Shown here one piece after another: positions 1 to 16,225 of a DNA stretch of 64,000 bases. This DNA comes from Scatophagus argus (lineage: Eukaryota > Chordata > Actinopteri > Scatophagidae). Numbering within the stretch: the stretch's first letter is position 1; each line of letters begins with the position of its first letter. Under the pieces are notes generated by a model. That model was not told where the DNA came from and did no database searches. It worked only from the letters and a program-made list of their open reading frames with translations. Where the stretch lies: positions 22,441,499 to 22,505,498 of the forward strand of contig NC_058493.1 in the NCBI RefSeq assembly GCF_020382885.2, read 5' to 3'. Made by a program: the position numbers and the translations under genes.

Positions 1-720
1 GGTTACAGTGTTACCAGGCTCCGCGATTTTCCTCTCATTCTGTCTGAAAAAGGGATGTAGAGGCTGCCGGGTTGTAAAATGTGGATGTACCACCTCAGGA
101 GAATGTAATCGCTTGAGAGAGACACACAGAGGGGGAAAAAATCTAAAAGAAAAAAACAAAAACAAAAAACAAAACAAAACAAAAAAAAAAACAAGACCGC
201 TCCGTGTTCACAAGTTTCGGATTTGAAATCGAGGACGGCAGGCCTATCTACAGCTGACGAGAGCGGAGGTAAGGCAGATTCGAGCTACATAATGCTGATT
301 TTATGTTTGTCTTTTCTCTGCCTTTTCTGGCGTTTGCCCTTCCAATTCTTCAGCACTGCTTGACAGCGGCACATCCAATAAAAGCACCCGCAAGGATTGA
401 CCTACAGCCTTTACTGACGTTAATGCAAATGAGCTCCGCGCAGCTAATCGGCGTCGTGCTCGGCGCCGCTGGGTGGTCCTCCGCTTTCCGTGGGAACTTT
501 GAAAGCAGGAAAAGAGCTCTCACCGACCAGCAGCGAGCTGCCTGTAGGTCCGCTGTCGGAATATTTTCTGACGATAGCACATGTAAACCCAGTGAAAACT
601 GTTCTGGGAGAGTTTTCTGTTTCTGTCTGTTGCTATTTGCAGCGGCGGTTTAACGTTTTTGAACACGCGCAATGTTTTCCGGTAGAATCTCTTGGTATGG
701 AATACCATTTGGGACAAAAT
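1..720. promoter_or_regulatory. CpG-rich promoter-like region at the left edge
   Basis: Bases about 430-560 are unusually rich in CpG for this window. A perfect octamer ATGCAAAT lies at 423-430, and a good splice donor (GAG|GTAAG) at about 268 follows a non-coding, A-rich stretch. This would fit a 5' non-coding exon and promoter of a plus-strand gene, but no downstream coding exon was recognised before gatm. The open frames here (such as 303-653) look like chance frames in GC-rich DNA. A promoter is inferred from composition only. Confidence 0.3.
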
Positions 721-1214
721 TAATAGGCTTGGAATTAGTTCCACTTTATTTAAAAAGTAACGTCAGTCAAAGCATACAGAATATATATAAATGAAGTGAT
801 AGAATGAGTAATAATTCAAAAATCAATTAATTATTTGTGAAATATATTAGTGTTAGTGTTAATTGTCAGTCTTAATTGTTGTCGTCTTGAAACCATTGAC
901 ATTGACAAGGACATTGTACAAAAGTGTAGCCAAAATATCCCGGATAGGAGCGTCACCACCTTGTGCTATAATGGCATCATATGGAGCCCACAGTTGCGCA
1001 GTAGCGACGTTTCACTCCTCCCCTTTTTATAGCATCAGATAACTAATTAATACCAAACTTATCAAAAATAGGAACACTTGAGCATGCACCAGCATGATAA
1101 GAACTAGCTAAAATGACAGAAACCATCTTTGGGAAAAACTTATTTCATGTACACTTTGAGGTTTTATTCTGGTCATCATTGAGTGGGTGGGTTCACGTCT
1201 AATACTGGAGCCAG

Positions 1215-1229
1215 CCACCAGGGGGCGAT
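1215..1229 (+). promoter_or_regulatory. CTCF-like motif
   Basis: CCACCAGGGGGCGAT is very close to the vertebrate CTCF core consensus (CCACNAGGGGGCGC). Similar motifs lie at 4842-4857 and 8029-8045 in the same orientation. Occupancy cannot be judged from sequence. Confidence 0.45.
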
Positions 1230-1286
1230 CAAGATGTTTTTGGCTTCACCTCTGGGGATCTCTCATGTCATCCATCTTTAGAAGAA

Positions 1287-1590
1287 TCAATCAATCAACT
1301 TTATTGGCAGTATATATATTTTTACATACACATACTGAATTTGACTACTGCATTTATCCCATCCTTAGTTGAACACACACATGCAACACCCGGCAAATTA
1401 CATGCAGTGAAACACACTCAGGAGCAGTGGGCAGCATCAAGCACCCGGGGAGCATATTGAGGGGTTAAGTGCCTTGCTCAAGGGCATTTTTCGTATGAAT
1501 CACTCCACCACACCCAAATTTTTCCTCCGCCGGTGGGGGAATCGAACCGGCGACCCTCACAAGCCGCTTCTCCAACCTCTAGGCTGCCCC
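1287..1590. repeat. Fish dispersed repeat, SINE-like
   Basis: The stretch has the look of a common teleost interspersed element: a repeated ATCA/CAATCA lead-in, the phrase TGCCTTGCTCAAGGGCA, and near its end TCGAACCGGCGACC. Read on the minus strand, that last piece resembles a tRNA box B (GGTTCGA). This suggests a tRNA-derived SINE or a fragment of one. The family name is not known to me from sequence alone. Confidence 0.55.
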
Positions 1591-2697
1591 GTAATTTATA
1601 TACATCCAGTGATTTATATACAATCACTGGTTGCAACCAATCCTTTTCACCATTGATAAAACTGATGATTATTATATGAATTAATTTATCATCCATTTTG
1701 TCTACAGTCTCAGAGAAAAATAGAGAAAAAAATCCTATCACATTTTCCAAGAGTCCTATGTGTTACACTCAGATCACTTGTTTTCTCCAATCAGCTGCCC
1801 AAAGTTCAAAGGTATTTAGTTTACAATTATAAAATATTAAGAGGGCAGCAAACCCTCATATTACAGAGGCCTATAGCAGCAAATGTTTGGGGTTATAGCT
1901 TGAAAATGACACACCTAACTAGATCGGTGCCATATAGTTTCTGATTCTCATTCTGATTCTGACTGTGTATCTATCTATTAACTAATTAAGTTCTACTTCC
2001 ATCTCCATCTTTTGCTTCTTTATTGACTTCTGCTTTATTATGCACCTTTTCCTTATTTTTTCCCAATGACACTTTTTCACATTTCATGACAGTTTTCATG
2101 TTCACCCATTGATTCTGCCTTGGCAGCAGCCACTAATTTATTTCTTAAACTACCATAATAATACATTTGGATTTACACAATACGACACAGGATCATATCC
2201 CAACAGCTAATACTTAAGTTCATGTTTGTTTCCTTTGAGCACTGTATTTATTTGTGTCTATTCTCACTTTGTGATGTTTCGACATCTCCTTGTTTCTGTT
2301 CAGACTCATTCTTACTTTTATGGCATAGCTGCCGTGTGCCACTTTCTTGTCGCAAATGGCGTGTCTCACTATGGTTTAATAGACAGATGAAAAGCACTTC
2401 ACCACGCTGCATTTACTTTCTGCCATTCTCCTTTCTCTCACAGCACAAATTTGTGCTGTTTTCATGTCTTATAGTTCTCCACAATCGCATGACACGGACC
2501 AGCTATGTGTCAGAACTGTTTTGTCACAATGTATGTACTGACAACGTTTGAAAGTGATGCAACTACCCACATTTTGTATGTAATCTTATTATATACAGAG
2601 ATATCAGGATTATCGGTCCATTAACCTCCAAAAATGCCGAATACTAAATAACTGAAAGACCCAGAGTGACTTTGGGTAGAGATTGAACCGAATGCAA

Positions 2698-2713
2698 ACA
2701 CACACACACACAC
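2698..2713. repeat. (AC)n microsatellite
   Basis: A short uninterrupted AC dinucleotide run in gene-free DNA. Confidence 0.9.
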
Positions 2714-4841
2714 CATAATTGCCGACTCAAAGCTTCGAGTTTGTAGTGCAAACTTATGTATTTGTAGTCTTCAAAGCCAAGTTAAGATAAACCTGATAAC
2801 ATAATCAGGGCTGTTGTCTTAAAATGAACTTGCCTTTATGTGTAAAATTGGTGCCGCTCCCCTGTAACACATGCCAAATGACCCTAGTGTGCCTCTACAT
2901 GCAATAGTCCAGTGTAATACTACCAGTACTAGCAACCTGTTCACATCACAAACCATTATTGATTTAGTGTTAGTTAATAATTTCCTTTTGGAGCTTAAAG
3001 CAACAAATCATGTGAGGGTGTGGTTAAGTTGCTTTCAACAGGACGTGGAAAAAGATGCAGTGAATAAAGAAACCAAACCATCAGCAACAAAATCAGTATA
3101 AATCACAGAATCAGATGGTTTGTTGTTTTCATCAAACAAAAATAATACCAGTTTAATTTAAGAATGTAAATCTTAAATAAATCAATATTAGAGATATTAC
3201 AGATGACAGCACATAACTAAATCCACTGACAGATCAAGCTCAGCTCTGTATGCTCTCTAAGCTCTCAGTAATGCTGGCTGTATCATTCATTCATTCATTA
3301 CTGTTGTTAAAGTGAATATGTCAAGTTTGAGTGTCCTCTTGTTCTGTAGTTTAAAATACACAAATTTGCATACTGTATTTACACATCCAAATAAAGAATG
3401 CAGTATTGAGCTGTAATGTCAAAGTTAGCCTGATATTAACTGCAGCTTGTACAGCATGCTTGAAAATGTCTTCTGGCATGAAAATAACTTATCAGGCAAA
3501 AGGCACCTGTAAAGGCACCTTTATTGGACTTTTCTCAATATTAATATACAAGCCTCTTGTGTCTCATGTCCCTCTAACTAATAAATCAAAGCTTAAGTTA
3601 AACTACCAATAAAATTAGATGAATTGCAATCAATTCTTTGGCTTTCCAGTGGACAAAATGTGATGAAACGACCAACAGGGTGCTTTTCACGGACAAAATA
3701 TGAAGTGTCTTCTCAAGCGCCCCTCCAGTGGAGAAAACATGACAAAGTGCCCTCAAGGGTGCCCTTCCAATGGAAAAGATTTTATGCAGTGCCACATAGA
3801 CTGCCTTACTAACAAAATCAGGCCTCCATGTACCTCTGCATGGTTAAATAATTAAAAGTTCCCTGTGTGTCCTTTTACAGAGGTGTCACATAATGAAACA
3901 ATTTTAATAATCTATTTCATCATAAATGCATCGCAGTTCTCTGCATGCCACCCCACACATATAGCTGGTGCCTGTTTTTATTTTCTATTTTTATTTCACT
4001 TTATTTATTTATTTATTTTGTCCCTGATGTTCAGACAGCCTGAGTCTGCCACCGTCTCTCATGTGAATAATACAGGTGAAGCAATTTGTAGTTGTGGTGG
4101 TCGAAAAAGTAGAAATAATAAAAATAACTGATGTACTCTGGACATATGTTTTAGGAGCATCTGCCGAGGAGTTCAGCCCTAATTAATCCTCCTGTCCTAA
4201 CTCACCTTCTTCTATTGGTACATGATTCTCCCCATGGCTGAAACAAGAAATCAAGAAGCCCTGGAAAGAAAAAGTCCTACACAAGAAACATAAAGCAATG
4301 GTGCATCGACAGTTGGCGTGCAACACCATGATGGGGTTTCTTCTAACATTCAAGGTCGTCACATAGGCGCTTGTTTCAGTTAGCGAACACCAGGTGGGTT
4401 TACAGTAGATCTACTTTGGTAAAATACAGTAAAAAAAACAGACATTCCAGAAGCAGCAGTTATTAGGGCAATAAATTCGCCATTACAAAGGGTAAATATG
4501 AGCAAGCATGGACCAGCCAACTCTACACATACTCCAAATCCTGTTTCACATGTTACAGGAAATGTTTATGAGCAAGAGCAAGAATCTTTAATCTAATCCA
4601 CTGAGCAGTTTTATGTCATCAAAGATTATACTTCCTGATCACTGAAGCATCATATCTACTTCTAGCTGTGTCCTGTCATCTCTGATCAGAGTTATGCCCA
4701 GCAACACCACACTTTCACTATATTAACTCTACTCTACGGTAGAAATTGTTCAGATTTGGTTATAATTGTTGTTTCCAGTTCATTTTCATCAAAATTGTGC
4801 TCTCCATTTTCAAAATATATACAGTGCATTGCATACTGCAT

Positions 4842-4857
4842 CCACTTGGGGGCAGCA
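4842..4857 (+). promoter_or_regulatory. CTCF-like motif
   Basis: CCACTTGGGGGCAGCA matches the CTCF core closely. It is in the same orientation as the motifs at 1215 and 8029, all within the 10-kb gene-free block downstream of gatm. Confidence 0.4.
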
Positions 4858-6041
4858 AATGAGTGAGTTTTCAAATTCTTCACATAGTGACTTTAAACTT
4901 ATTAATGTTTTCATTACAAAACCTACATAATATACAACAATCAGCCATTAACACCACTGAGAGTTTAAGTGAATAAAACTAAATATATCTTTACAATGCA
5001 CGCCGTGCGAGGAAACTCAGGAATGTCTCAAAGACCACAGCTACGGCCTGCAGACTCCCCAGATCCCTACCTGGTCTGATACCTATCTGGAGGATGCACC
5101 GGAGCCTGGAGGGAGGAATGCACAGGATCCAAAGGCTCCAACATTCTGATGCTGGTGATCCCTGAGGTCCTGAGTCCCTTCCCCTGACAGGTCAGAACTG
5201 TTTTGGAAGCACAAGTTATTATTATTGTTATTGTTATTATTATATATCCATCTGGATACTATAGCAGACAGTAAACTGGGCAAAGAAGCAAATGAAAGTT
5301 CACAACACTGGTGCCTACTGAATGGCCAAGCTTTTAAAAAGGTTCAGCCGCGACGTCTCACGGTATGTTCAGACACAACACAGAGCACCTTAACTTTTTA
5401 TTTTTACTGCACTGCGGCCATGCTGCTGTATTGTGTTTTGTCTGCACACGTTGTGCTTGCAGCATCTTGTTCAACACGCGGTTCTTGGGCATGATTCAAT
5501 GCAAAACTATCATTACAGAAGACGAGCTAGAGGGCACCTTGTTCGTGATGAAGCCTGAAACCTAACTGATGTGGATAAACTCAGGTCTCTCGCTTCTTCA
5601 GTAACACACTGGTGAAAGACTGATGTTGTTAATGAATTCCTGCACATCAAACATTAATCTTTAAACCAAAAAAAGCTAATCAACCAACCACAAATCACAC
5701 GGTGTCACGTGGATGACAAATGAAGGAATTCAAACGATACAAATAAAACATTCTGACAAAGAGAAAAACATTTTCACAAAAGCATGACGTGCGTTGAGCA
5801 AAGTTTCCCATCCAACCAGCCCCACTAAATAATAAGCATAACTGTATAATTGCAGTGAATTAGCTGTCATACTGGTAGGACACAATTTGACTCCCTTCAC
5901 AGATTACCTTGAGCCTGAGGCCTTTCACTGAATATTCTTCTCACAATATTCTACCTTTTCTTTTAAGAAAATATGGGCCATTCCTTGGCCTACGTGTTCT
6001 AATTAGTCTTTAAACATATATCCATCCATTGCTATCTTATA

Positions 6042-6295
6042 CACCATGGACAATATGCACAATGTGCCAGTTAATCACGGGACTGACATATGGAGACAGA
6101 CAACCATTCACACTTAGAGCAATTTAAAGTCACCAATTAAATTAACCTGCGTGTCTTTGGACTGTGGGAGGAAGCTGGAGCACCTGGAGGGAACCCACAC
6201 AAACACGAGGAGAACTTGCAAACTCCACACAGAAAGGCCCTGGCCTTGCTGTGAGGCGACAGTGCTAACCACTGTGACACCATGCCACCCATTTT
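6042..6295 (+). repeat. Vertebrate dispersed repeat tail (L2/mermaid-like)
   Basis: The region contains the phrases typical of a very abundant fish repeat: a block around TCTTTGGACTGTGGGAGGAA, a block GAACTTGCAAACTCCACACA, and an ending GAGGCGACAGTGCTAACCAC. It looks like a diverged copy. A further short fragment of what seems to be the same 3' end (GCTAACCACTGTACC) is at about 15,604-15,662. The exact family assignment is uncertain. Confidence 0.65.
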
Positions 6296-8028
6296 AAATA
6301 CATAACGGTGTTTAAATCAACGCATCAATGAGGCCCCAATTTTACACTTAAAAGTCACTTTACTTGTCATGCTTTGTATTGTCATACTAAAGTCTTCAAG
6401 GCTTAGAGTCTACAAATGCATAGCAGAAAGCAAACAGAAAGCTTTTATGATTGCATTGTGGGAAATGTAGGAGCCAGTGTCTCTGGAGCTTGACCTACTT
6501 TAGAGTGAACGTCAGGATATCTCATCCTCCGCTACTTTGATTTCTATCGTTCTTTTTAAATCTGTCTCTCAGAAGTCTCCCAACTTTATGGAAGTGTAAT
6601 ATGAAATCACTGCAGTGGCTGATAAGTAGATCTAAGGATACGGTTGTCCGTCCACAATTTCCAGTGAGAATCTATCATATATCCATTTTTGATACATGGA
6701 CTGTTCAGTCACAGCTGTTCTAGATTATAAGTCAGCCACGTAACTCAGCTGTTCACCTCTGTACCACCGTGTTGATTTATAAGACAAACACCTAATGCAC
6801 TTTGTTCTTGTTGCGACAAGTGCAAAAGCTGTCTTTCTACTTTTCCCACCTCCCAAGTGCAGATTCTGATTAAACTTTGGTGTTTTGTTAATTCTTTGTC
6901 CCACCCCCTTTCATTTTTTGTGACAATAGCATGTAACACATTATGTATAACTGATAATGTATAAAATATGCCAAGTGAACACTTAATTTCCCCGTGTACT
7001 ATTGTTTTTCCTAGTATACTTATAAATACAAACAAACAAAAATCCTGTATATTCTCTGAGACACCTTTACTAGTTACTGGATCTATAACCTATAACTTGG
7101 ATCTATCACGCGTCAAGTTTAAGCAACCAGAATTTTGAACATATGATCCTCTTAGACTAACTATTCTGGACCTTGGTCAAGAGAATCCGAGGAGACGACT
7201 GCTGTTTTTCCCGCACACGGTGAAGCCTGATCATTACTAGATCCCAATCAATTTTCCTGTTTGAGGACAGTTGTTGAGGCAGCTGCAGTATTGCACAATT
7301 AGGCAGCTGTACAAACAAGCAATCCATCTGCGGCAGACTACGTAGAAGCAGGGGGAGGAAGAGGTGCGACTGAACAGCTGTGAAGAGAAGCGACTTCAAG
7401 TGAACCTGTCCTGACACACGGTCACCTTCAATCCAGTGCGCGATTGCGAATGTGATTTATCAGCGCAGAAGGCAGCCACAGGCCTCGTCACAGGCTGCAG
7501 CTGTAGCCTGATAGCATTCACCCATGCCTGATCCAAGCCACATTGTGACAAAGGTGAAACAGTTAAATAGGCAGCATGCTCATGTTGAATGTCATAGAGC
7601 TGCACATAGTCACGGTATGTGGCAAACTGATAGCCAACTGCTTTAGTGACATTAAAGTCATATGCTCTCACAGTGGGGTCAGCAAAGGGTTAATTACAGC
7701 AAGAAAATTGTCATTTCATACTCTGTCCCTTCAAATTACTCCTGACAGCACAACTGGATCAGCCAGGTCTTAAGTGTCCCATTTCAAAGGACACAACAGT
7801 ATGTCGATATTTTCTTTTCCCAGGATGGCGAAGTCATGACCTTCATGAGTAATAATAAGCTAATGATATAACACTGATGTTTTTCTGCAATCTGCATTTA
7901 CATCCCTGATGATACAGTACACAACTCACAACAACATTTTCAATGCAGGTGCTTCCTCCACCTGTGGATATGGAGAGCAAGTCTGCTCCTCTGCGTTAAA
8001 AACCTCTGAGTGCTGTGTGCAATTTTCA

Positions 8029-8045
8029 CCACTAGATGGCAGCAG
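8029..8045 (+). promoter_or_regulatory. CTCF-like motif
   Basis: CCACTAGATGGCAGCAG fits the CTCF core (CCASYAGRKGGCAG). The same short phrase also occurs inside some fish repeats, so it may be repeat-borne. Confidence 0.35.
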
Positions 8046-8064
8046 AATGCAGACGTGAACAGGT

Positions 8065-8070
<6 letters not shown>

Positions 8071-8100
<30 letters not shown>
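8071..8100. repeat. (AT)n microsatellite
   Basis: An uninterrupted AT dinucleotide run of 30 bases. Confidence 0.95.
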
Positions 8101-8103
<3 letters not shown>

Positions 8104-8974
8104 CTGATGTTACTTAAACCTTCCTGGTGTCATTTGTTTGTTTTAATTTGTATCAGACAACAAATCAGAACATTATTTATTATTTTTCAGATTAATGCAG
8201 TACTCATGAAGTACACTATGTAACAAAGTGCTGTGCCAGAAAATGAGCTTAAAAGAAGTCAGGTGAAAGTTAACCTAAAAGTGAAAATTAATTTGGTCAG
8301 AGGTGCATACAGGAGTGAAAATATTTCAAAAAGTTAAGAGTACAGAAAATAAAAGTAGAATACAAGTCTAAAATCTAATTAACTAATGTTTTATATACTG
8401 TTCTACTCAAATTACTACAAATTTGATATTGTAAATCTTAAGATTCTTACTGTTCACTTCATCAACTGTGATCTTAACATGCTACATTTTGAGTTATATT
8501 ATGTGTTATATATATTTAACACCTCCATGTTCATTGCACATTTCTGTCAGCCAGAGGTAGACAAAAAGGGGTGAATAAATGGATTTTACAGTGTTAAAAA
8601 AATAAAAGGTTTTGCAGTGTAAGTGAAAATATTACCCTCACAAAGCCACAAAGTAACCATTCATTTTATAGACAGAGTTCCACTAAATAAAGCAATAGTT
8701 CCAAAGACTTTGCCCTCAACTAAAACAAAAGCAATGAATAAATAAAGCAATTCTTGTTGTTTTTATCCTTACATTAAAGTGAATTTCCAGTAGTCTTGTT
8801 TGCATAATAATAGACCTGTATGATGCAATGTTGCTCCCGCTGACATCAACCTGGTTAATGTTTACAGACATAAAGGTGTCACAGTAACTGTGTTAAATGT
8901 GGTGCCATTTATCAGCCAGGTGAACAGATCCCAGGTCCCAGAATGGCCTTCTTTGTTCAGCTGAGTGATGTCTA

Positions 8975-9500
8975 CGAGTGGAAGTGCATTTACTCCACCG
9001 CTGCGCTTGATGTACTTGTACTTTAGATACGTTTTTATATTTATTGCTACTTTACACTTCTCCTCCTCCACACTGCAAAGGGAATTTTTGTACTCAGTCA
9101 ACTACAAGTATTTAATTATTTAACGACATTTAAGTTTTCTTTTTAAGATGAAAACTTTCAACCAAAATATATGATCAGCTTCTGAAATGCTTTGTTTCAT
9201 AATGCTTTTGCAGGTTAACGGAGTATAAAGTAGTTATAAAACTCTACCTTGACAATACTGAAATGCTGCTGTACTTTACATATAGTATTCCAACATTACA
9301 TATGATAAGTATGACAGGGGCCATTACTTGATGAGTAATTTTGATACTTTTTGAGTACATTTTGCTGAGAATACTCCTGTGCGTTTACTCCAGTAAAACT
9401 CTTGATTGCAAGACAGGACTTGTAATATAAGTATTTTTTTCTTGCAATGTTATTACTTTTACTTCATTAAAATATCTCAGTACATCTCACACCACTGGTG
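8975..9500. repeat. AAGTACT-rich dispersed repeat, longest copy
   Basis: The stretch is dense in variants of AGTACT, ACTTTTACTT and CTCAAGTA, interspersed with GGGGCCATTA and ending in CACACCACTGGTGG. Related fragments occur at 12,340-12,760, 20,650-20,740, 24,290-24,375, 33,970-34,030 and 55,860-56,030. This pattern is typical of an abundant non-autonomous element in fish genomes. The class (MITE or other) cannot be settled here. Confidence 0.5.
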
Positions 9501-9959
9501 GTATGCATTAAAGGGTAAGGTTAACAAAATATAAACCAAAACAAATACACAATCACAAAAATGAGACACAGCTTTTTCTTTTTTTTAAATTACATTTAAT
9601 AATGTTGCATAATACAAAACATCATTCCCCTGTTGAGCCATAACTTCCTCTGAATTCAGAGGAAATATCAGGGAAGACTTGAAGAAGTAAACATCTCATA
9701 CCCAACTGTATATGCAGCGAATGGATCATACGACACGAATCTTCACAACAAAACACATTTCATTGTTTAGGCATTTTAGCTTTGCACACAAAAGCAGCCA
9801 AGCCCTGAGAATGACTAGTAGCATATTACTGGCCCAGATTTGCAATAGGAGAAAACAGCAGAGGCAAAAGGTATACAATATCTGATATGGACCGCTTACT
9901 TTTTAAGTAACTATATATATATAAAAATGTCGGGAAATCCAATAAAGAGTATGAAAAAT

Positions 9960-10687
9960 ATGAATAATATTTTAATAATAAATCAGTGTAAAAAATCAAT
10001 ATGGTTTAATGACCTACGTAACAACTTTTATACATTTCTTTAAATAAAAAAATACTTTGGAAAAAGATTTAAGGTTTCTGACTTTTCTTGAGGAGGTAGT
10101 CTCTCTCTCCTCCTGTGCCCTTGTTTGATGACTTTCGCATACCAAATTATACCTTGTCCTCAAAGTTATGACTTCTAGATGGATGAGCCACGAACGATTC
10201 AGCTTCACAATAGCCAGGCCAGAAATGCAGTTAATATTGAGATTACTGATTGAAGTAAAGTGACGCTCGTGTGTTGCTATTGAGCATATCAGAACAAAGC
10301 TGTTTGCAGAAGGCACTGTAATGCACAGCAATGTCAAATCAAAATAATTCATACATGTTCATTCAGGACGCAAAGACCCAATCCAGGAAAAAAAAAAAAA
10401 AGACTTTGGCGCCACCCGTCATGATTGGATTATACCATTATTGCTTTCTTTCATGCAGGTTGGGAGATTAAACTGTTAACAGATTAGACTGAGTATGTGA
10501 CCCCCAAACACACAAATCAAACCAGTCTACTTTTTAACGTAGAAATCTGCCAAAAGTAGATCCTAAAGCTCCACCGTTCATTAATCTGTATGCACACACA
10601 CAATATTCACTGACAATAAAGATTTGCTAATCAAAGTGGTATTAAGATTCTTAAAAGCTCAATAGAAACTGCCTATTTCTGGCAAGG
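9960..10687 (-). other. gatm: Likely gatm 3' UTR
   Basis: AT-rich sequence directly downstream of the gatm stop. No perfect AATAAA was seen on the minus strand close by. ATTAAA variants (TTTAAT on plus) occur near 10,005 and 9,970 and could end the transcript. The open frame 10,014-10,352 on the minus strand has no homology that I recognise. Confidence 0.4.
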
Positions 10688-14239
<3,552 letters not shown>

Positions 14240-14328
14240 TGTCCAACGTAATGGTGAGTGTGTCAGTGAAACCAAACGGCAGCGCAGGATCCACCACGCA
14301 GTTTGCGCATGAATGAAGACGCCTCAGC

Positions 14329-14334
14329 TTTATA
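14329..14334 (-). promoter_or_regulatory. gatm: TATA box of gatm
   Basis: TATAAA on the minus strand (within CCTATAAAGC), 90 bases upstream of the gatm ATG. It would place transcription start near 14,300 and give a short 5' UTR. Inferred from motif and spacing. Confidence 0.55.
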
Positions 14335-14339
14335 GGAGT

Positions 14340-16199
14340 GGGTCTACGTGCCTCCGAGACCATTGGTCGCTTTCATGTCGTGGGGCAACGTGACTTGAGA
14401 AAAAGCATTTCTGAAACACAATCCCTTACGCCAGCAAATTCTTATCAACTGGGCTGCTTGCGCTTAAGGTTTCCAAGAAGAAGAACCGAAAATGTTTCAA
14501 AAAATGTTTTCATTTGTGCTCCGTCAGAACAACGATTTGGGAACTGTTATTTCATGCACAAAGAATAATTAAGGAGCAGCACAAACCCTTTAAAGACGTC
14601 AGTGCTGGGGCTACAAAACAAACTTCATCTATACTGGGATACATCTTGCTTGTTGTTATGAAAACACACAAATCGAGCCATTTTGTGATTTCATTTATTA
14701 TTCTGAAATTCAAAACCAAGCTTGAGTCTACATATCTCAAATTAATGATCCTCCCTTGTTAATATTTCCTGTGCTGATGACAAAAAAACTGTCTGAAACC
14801 GCCCTGAATCCACAGTAACATGACAACTTTAACAGTAACGTCTTGCAGGGGGAACATTACCAAACACTCCGGACTTAACATAATCAAAAGGATAGATAAC
14901 CTTGTGCTGCCTGTGTCACCACATGCTTCACTGGGGTGTTGCTCTCAAGAGTTTCACAACCCACGGACCTCCGTGACTGCTGACACGCTGCCTGGCTGAT
15001 GGTCAGGGGTTCAAAGGATGCATTCAGTTCCCAATAGCATCATTAGCAAGTTCAATGTTCACAGACAGAATTTTGTTTTTGAGTTGACTAATATTTCATC
15101 GTTAAAGCTGCATTGATAAATACGTGGTGACTGGTGGGGTAGAACAATACGCAAAAAGAGCAGATAGACAAGCTCTTTTTTTAATTCATTATTTTTTTTG
15201 TGGCATCAGGGTTGTATAAGAGGATTTGACATAATCGGGGGGTCATACAGCGACATCTAGTGGCCACGATCGTCAGAGCAGCTTGATTAGAAACCAAATA
15301 CCTGCCAGCACATGACCGCATGACTTGGTGAGAGAACAAAGCTGGATGTCGTAACGCACACACACACACACACACACACCACAGTCTAGCCGAGTCAACT
15401 GTTCGTGAACCAGTTCTGCTTTCTCTCCAACATGATGGAACTTGATGGAACCACAAACAAAGTGCCATCCATCATACCTTTCCTCACCTCCGAAACTCAA
15501 CTGGGCTTTGTAATTTGGGGTAATCTGTGGCTTTATGGCAGGGAATCGTCTGGGAATAAGCAAATATTGTACATAACAATCATTTCCATGTATGGTGAAG
15601 AACAGTCCATCCATCCATCCATCAAACCTGGAACCCCTTTGCTGTGCTAACCACTGTACCAAATCCACAAATCTAAAATAATTTGCAGTAATCTCAAAAC
15701 AAACAAACAAACAAAAAAATCGTTTGTGTTTTTGTTTTCCATTCCATTTAATTTGGAAACATGAAGACAGTCATTTTCAATTCAATAAAAAACATAATTA
15801 AAAAAATGCGGAGCCATTTTTGGTTTGTTAGATTCAGTAGAATAACTGAATATGCGCTGGATACGTGGACTAAACTCCCATGCTGCTCAGAGGAATAATA
15901 ATTTCTTATTTCACTATTTGGCAAGTAAAGTGAAAATGTTTGTGAACGTCTGGTGTTTGCAGCTCCTCCCACCGCATCCAGCCCAGACAGTCAGTTTCTT
16001 TACATCCTTTAACCTCGCTGTTGTCTCTAAGTAAATAAAGGCCTCGGTTCCCATCAGTATTATGCAGTATTCAGTGTTTTATGTGACCTTCTCTGTGAAC
16101 TAGCCTACCTTTTGAGAAAATGCTCCGCCCAAAATCTTTGCTTCCCATTTTCCAGCAGGGGCTGAACTTTTCTTTTCTTTCTTTCCTTTTTTTTTGCAG
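14340..16199. other. gatm-slc27a2 intergenic region (divergent promoters)
   Basis: gatm reads left and slc27a2 reads right from this 1.9-kb interval, so both promoters should lie here. It holds an (AC)n run at 15,356-15,379, a minus-strand CTCF-like core at 15,251-15,263, a TCCA tetramer run and a repeat fragment at 15,604-15,662. The 145-aa minus-strand open frame at 15,273-15,710 crosses the microsatellite and is not credible as a gene. Confidence 0.5.
15356..15379. repeat. (AC)n microsatellite
   Basis: Uninterrupted AC dinucleotide run. Confidence 0.95.
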
Positions 16200-16225
16200 G
16201 ACTTGAGGCTTTTAAACGACAAAAC

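Larger units (their letters stand above)
721..9950. other. Gene-free intergenic block
   Basis: No coding exon could be supported on either strand. The open frames are short, lack splice-site support and have low-complexity translations. The block holds the dispersed repeats at 1287, 6042 and 8975, microsatellites at 2698 and 8071, and the CTCF-like motifs. The stretch 5000-5200 has a richer, non-simple composition and could be an eroded interspersed element, but I could not name it. Confidence 0.6.

Noticed and set aside
303-653. 116-aa plus-strand open frame with a hydrophobic start
   Set aside because: It lies in CpG-rich DNA, has no recognisable family, and the hydrophobic start alone is weak evidence.
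1541-1556. tRNA gene suggested by a box-B-like sequence
   Set aside because: No full cloverleaf or A box at the right distance; fits a SINE fragment better.
2222-2551. 109-aa plus-strand frame rich in Cys/Ser/Phe
   Set aside because: Composition follows local T/C-rich DNA; no splice support or homology.
15273-15710. 145-aa minus-strand frame
   Set aside because: It reads through the (AC)n microsatellite as Cys-Val repeats and a TCCA repeat, so it is a repeat-driven frame.
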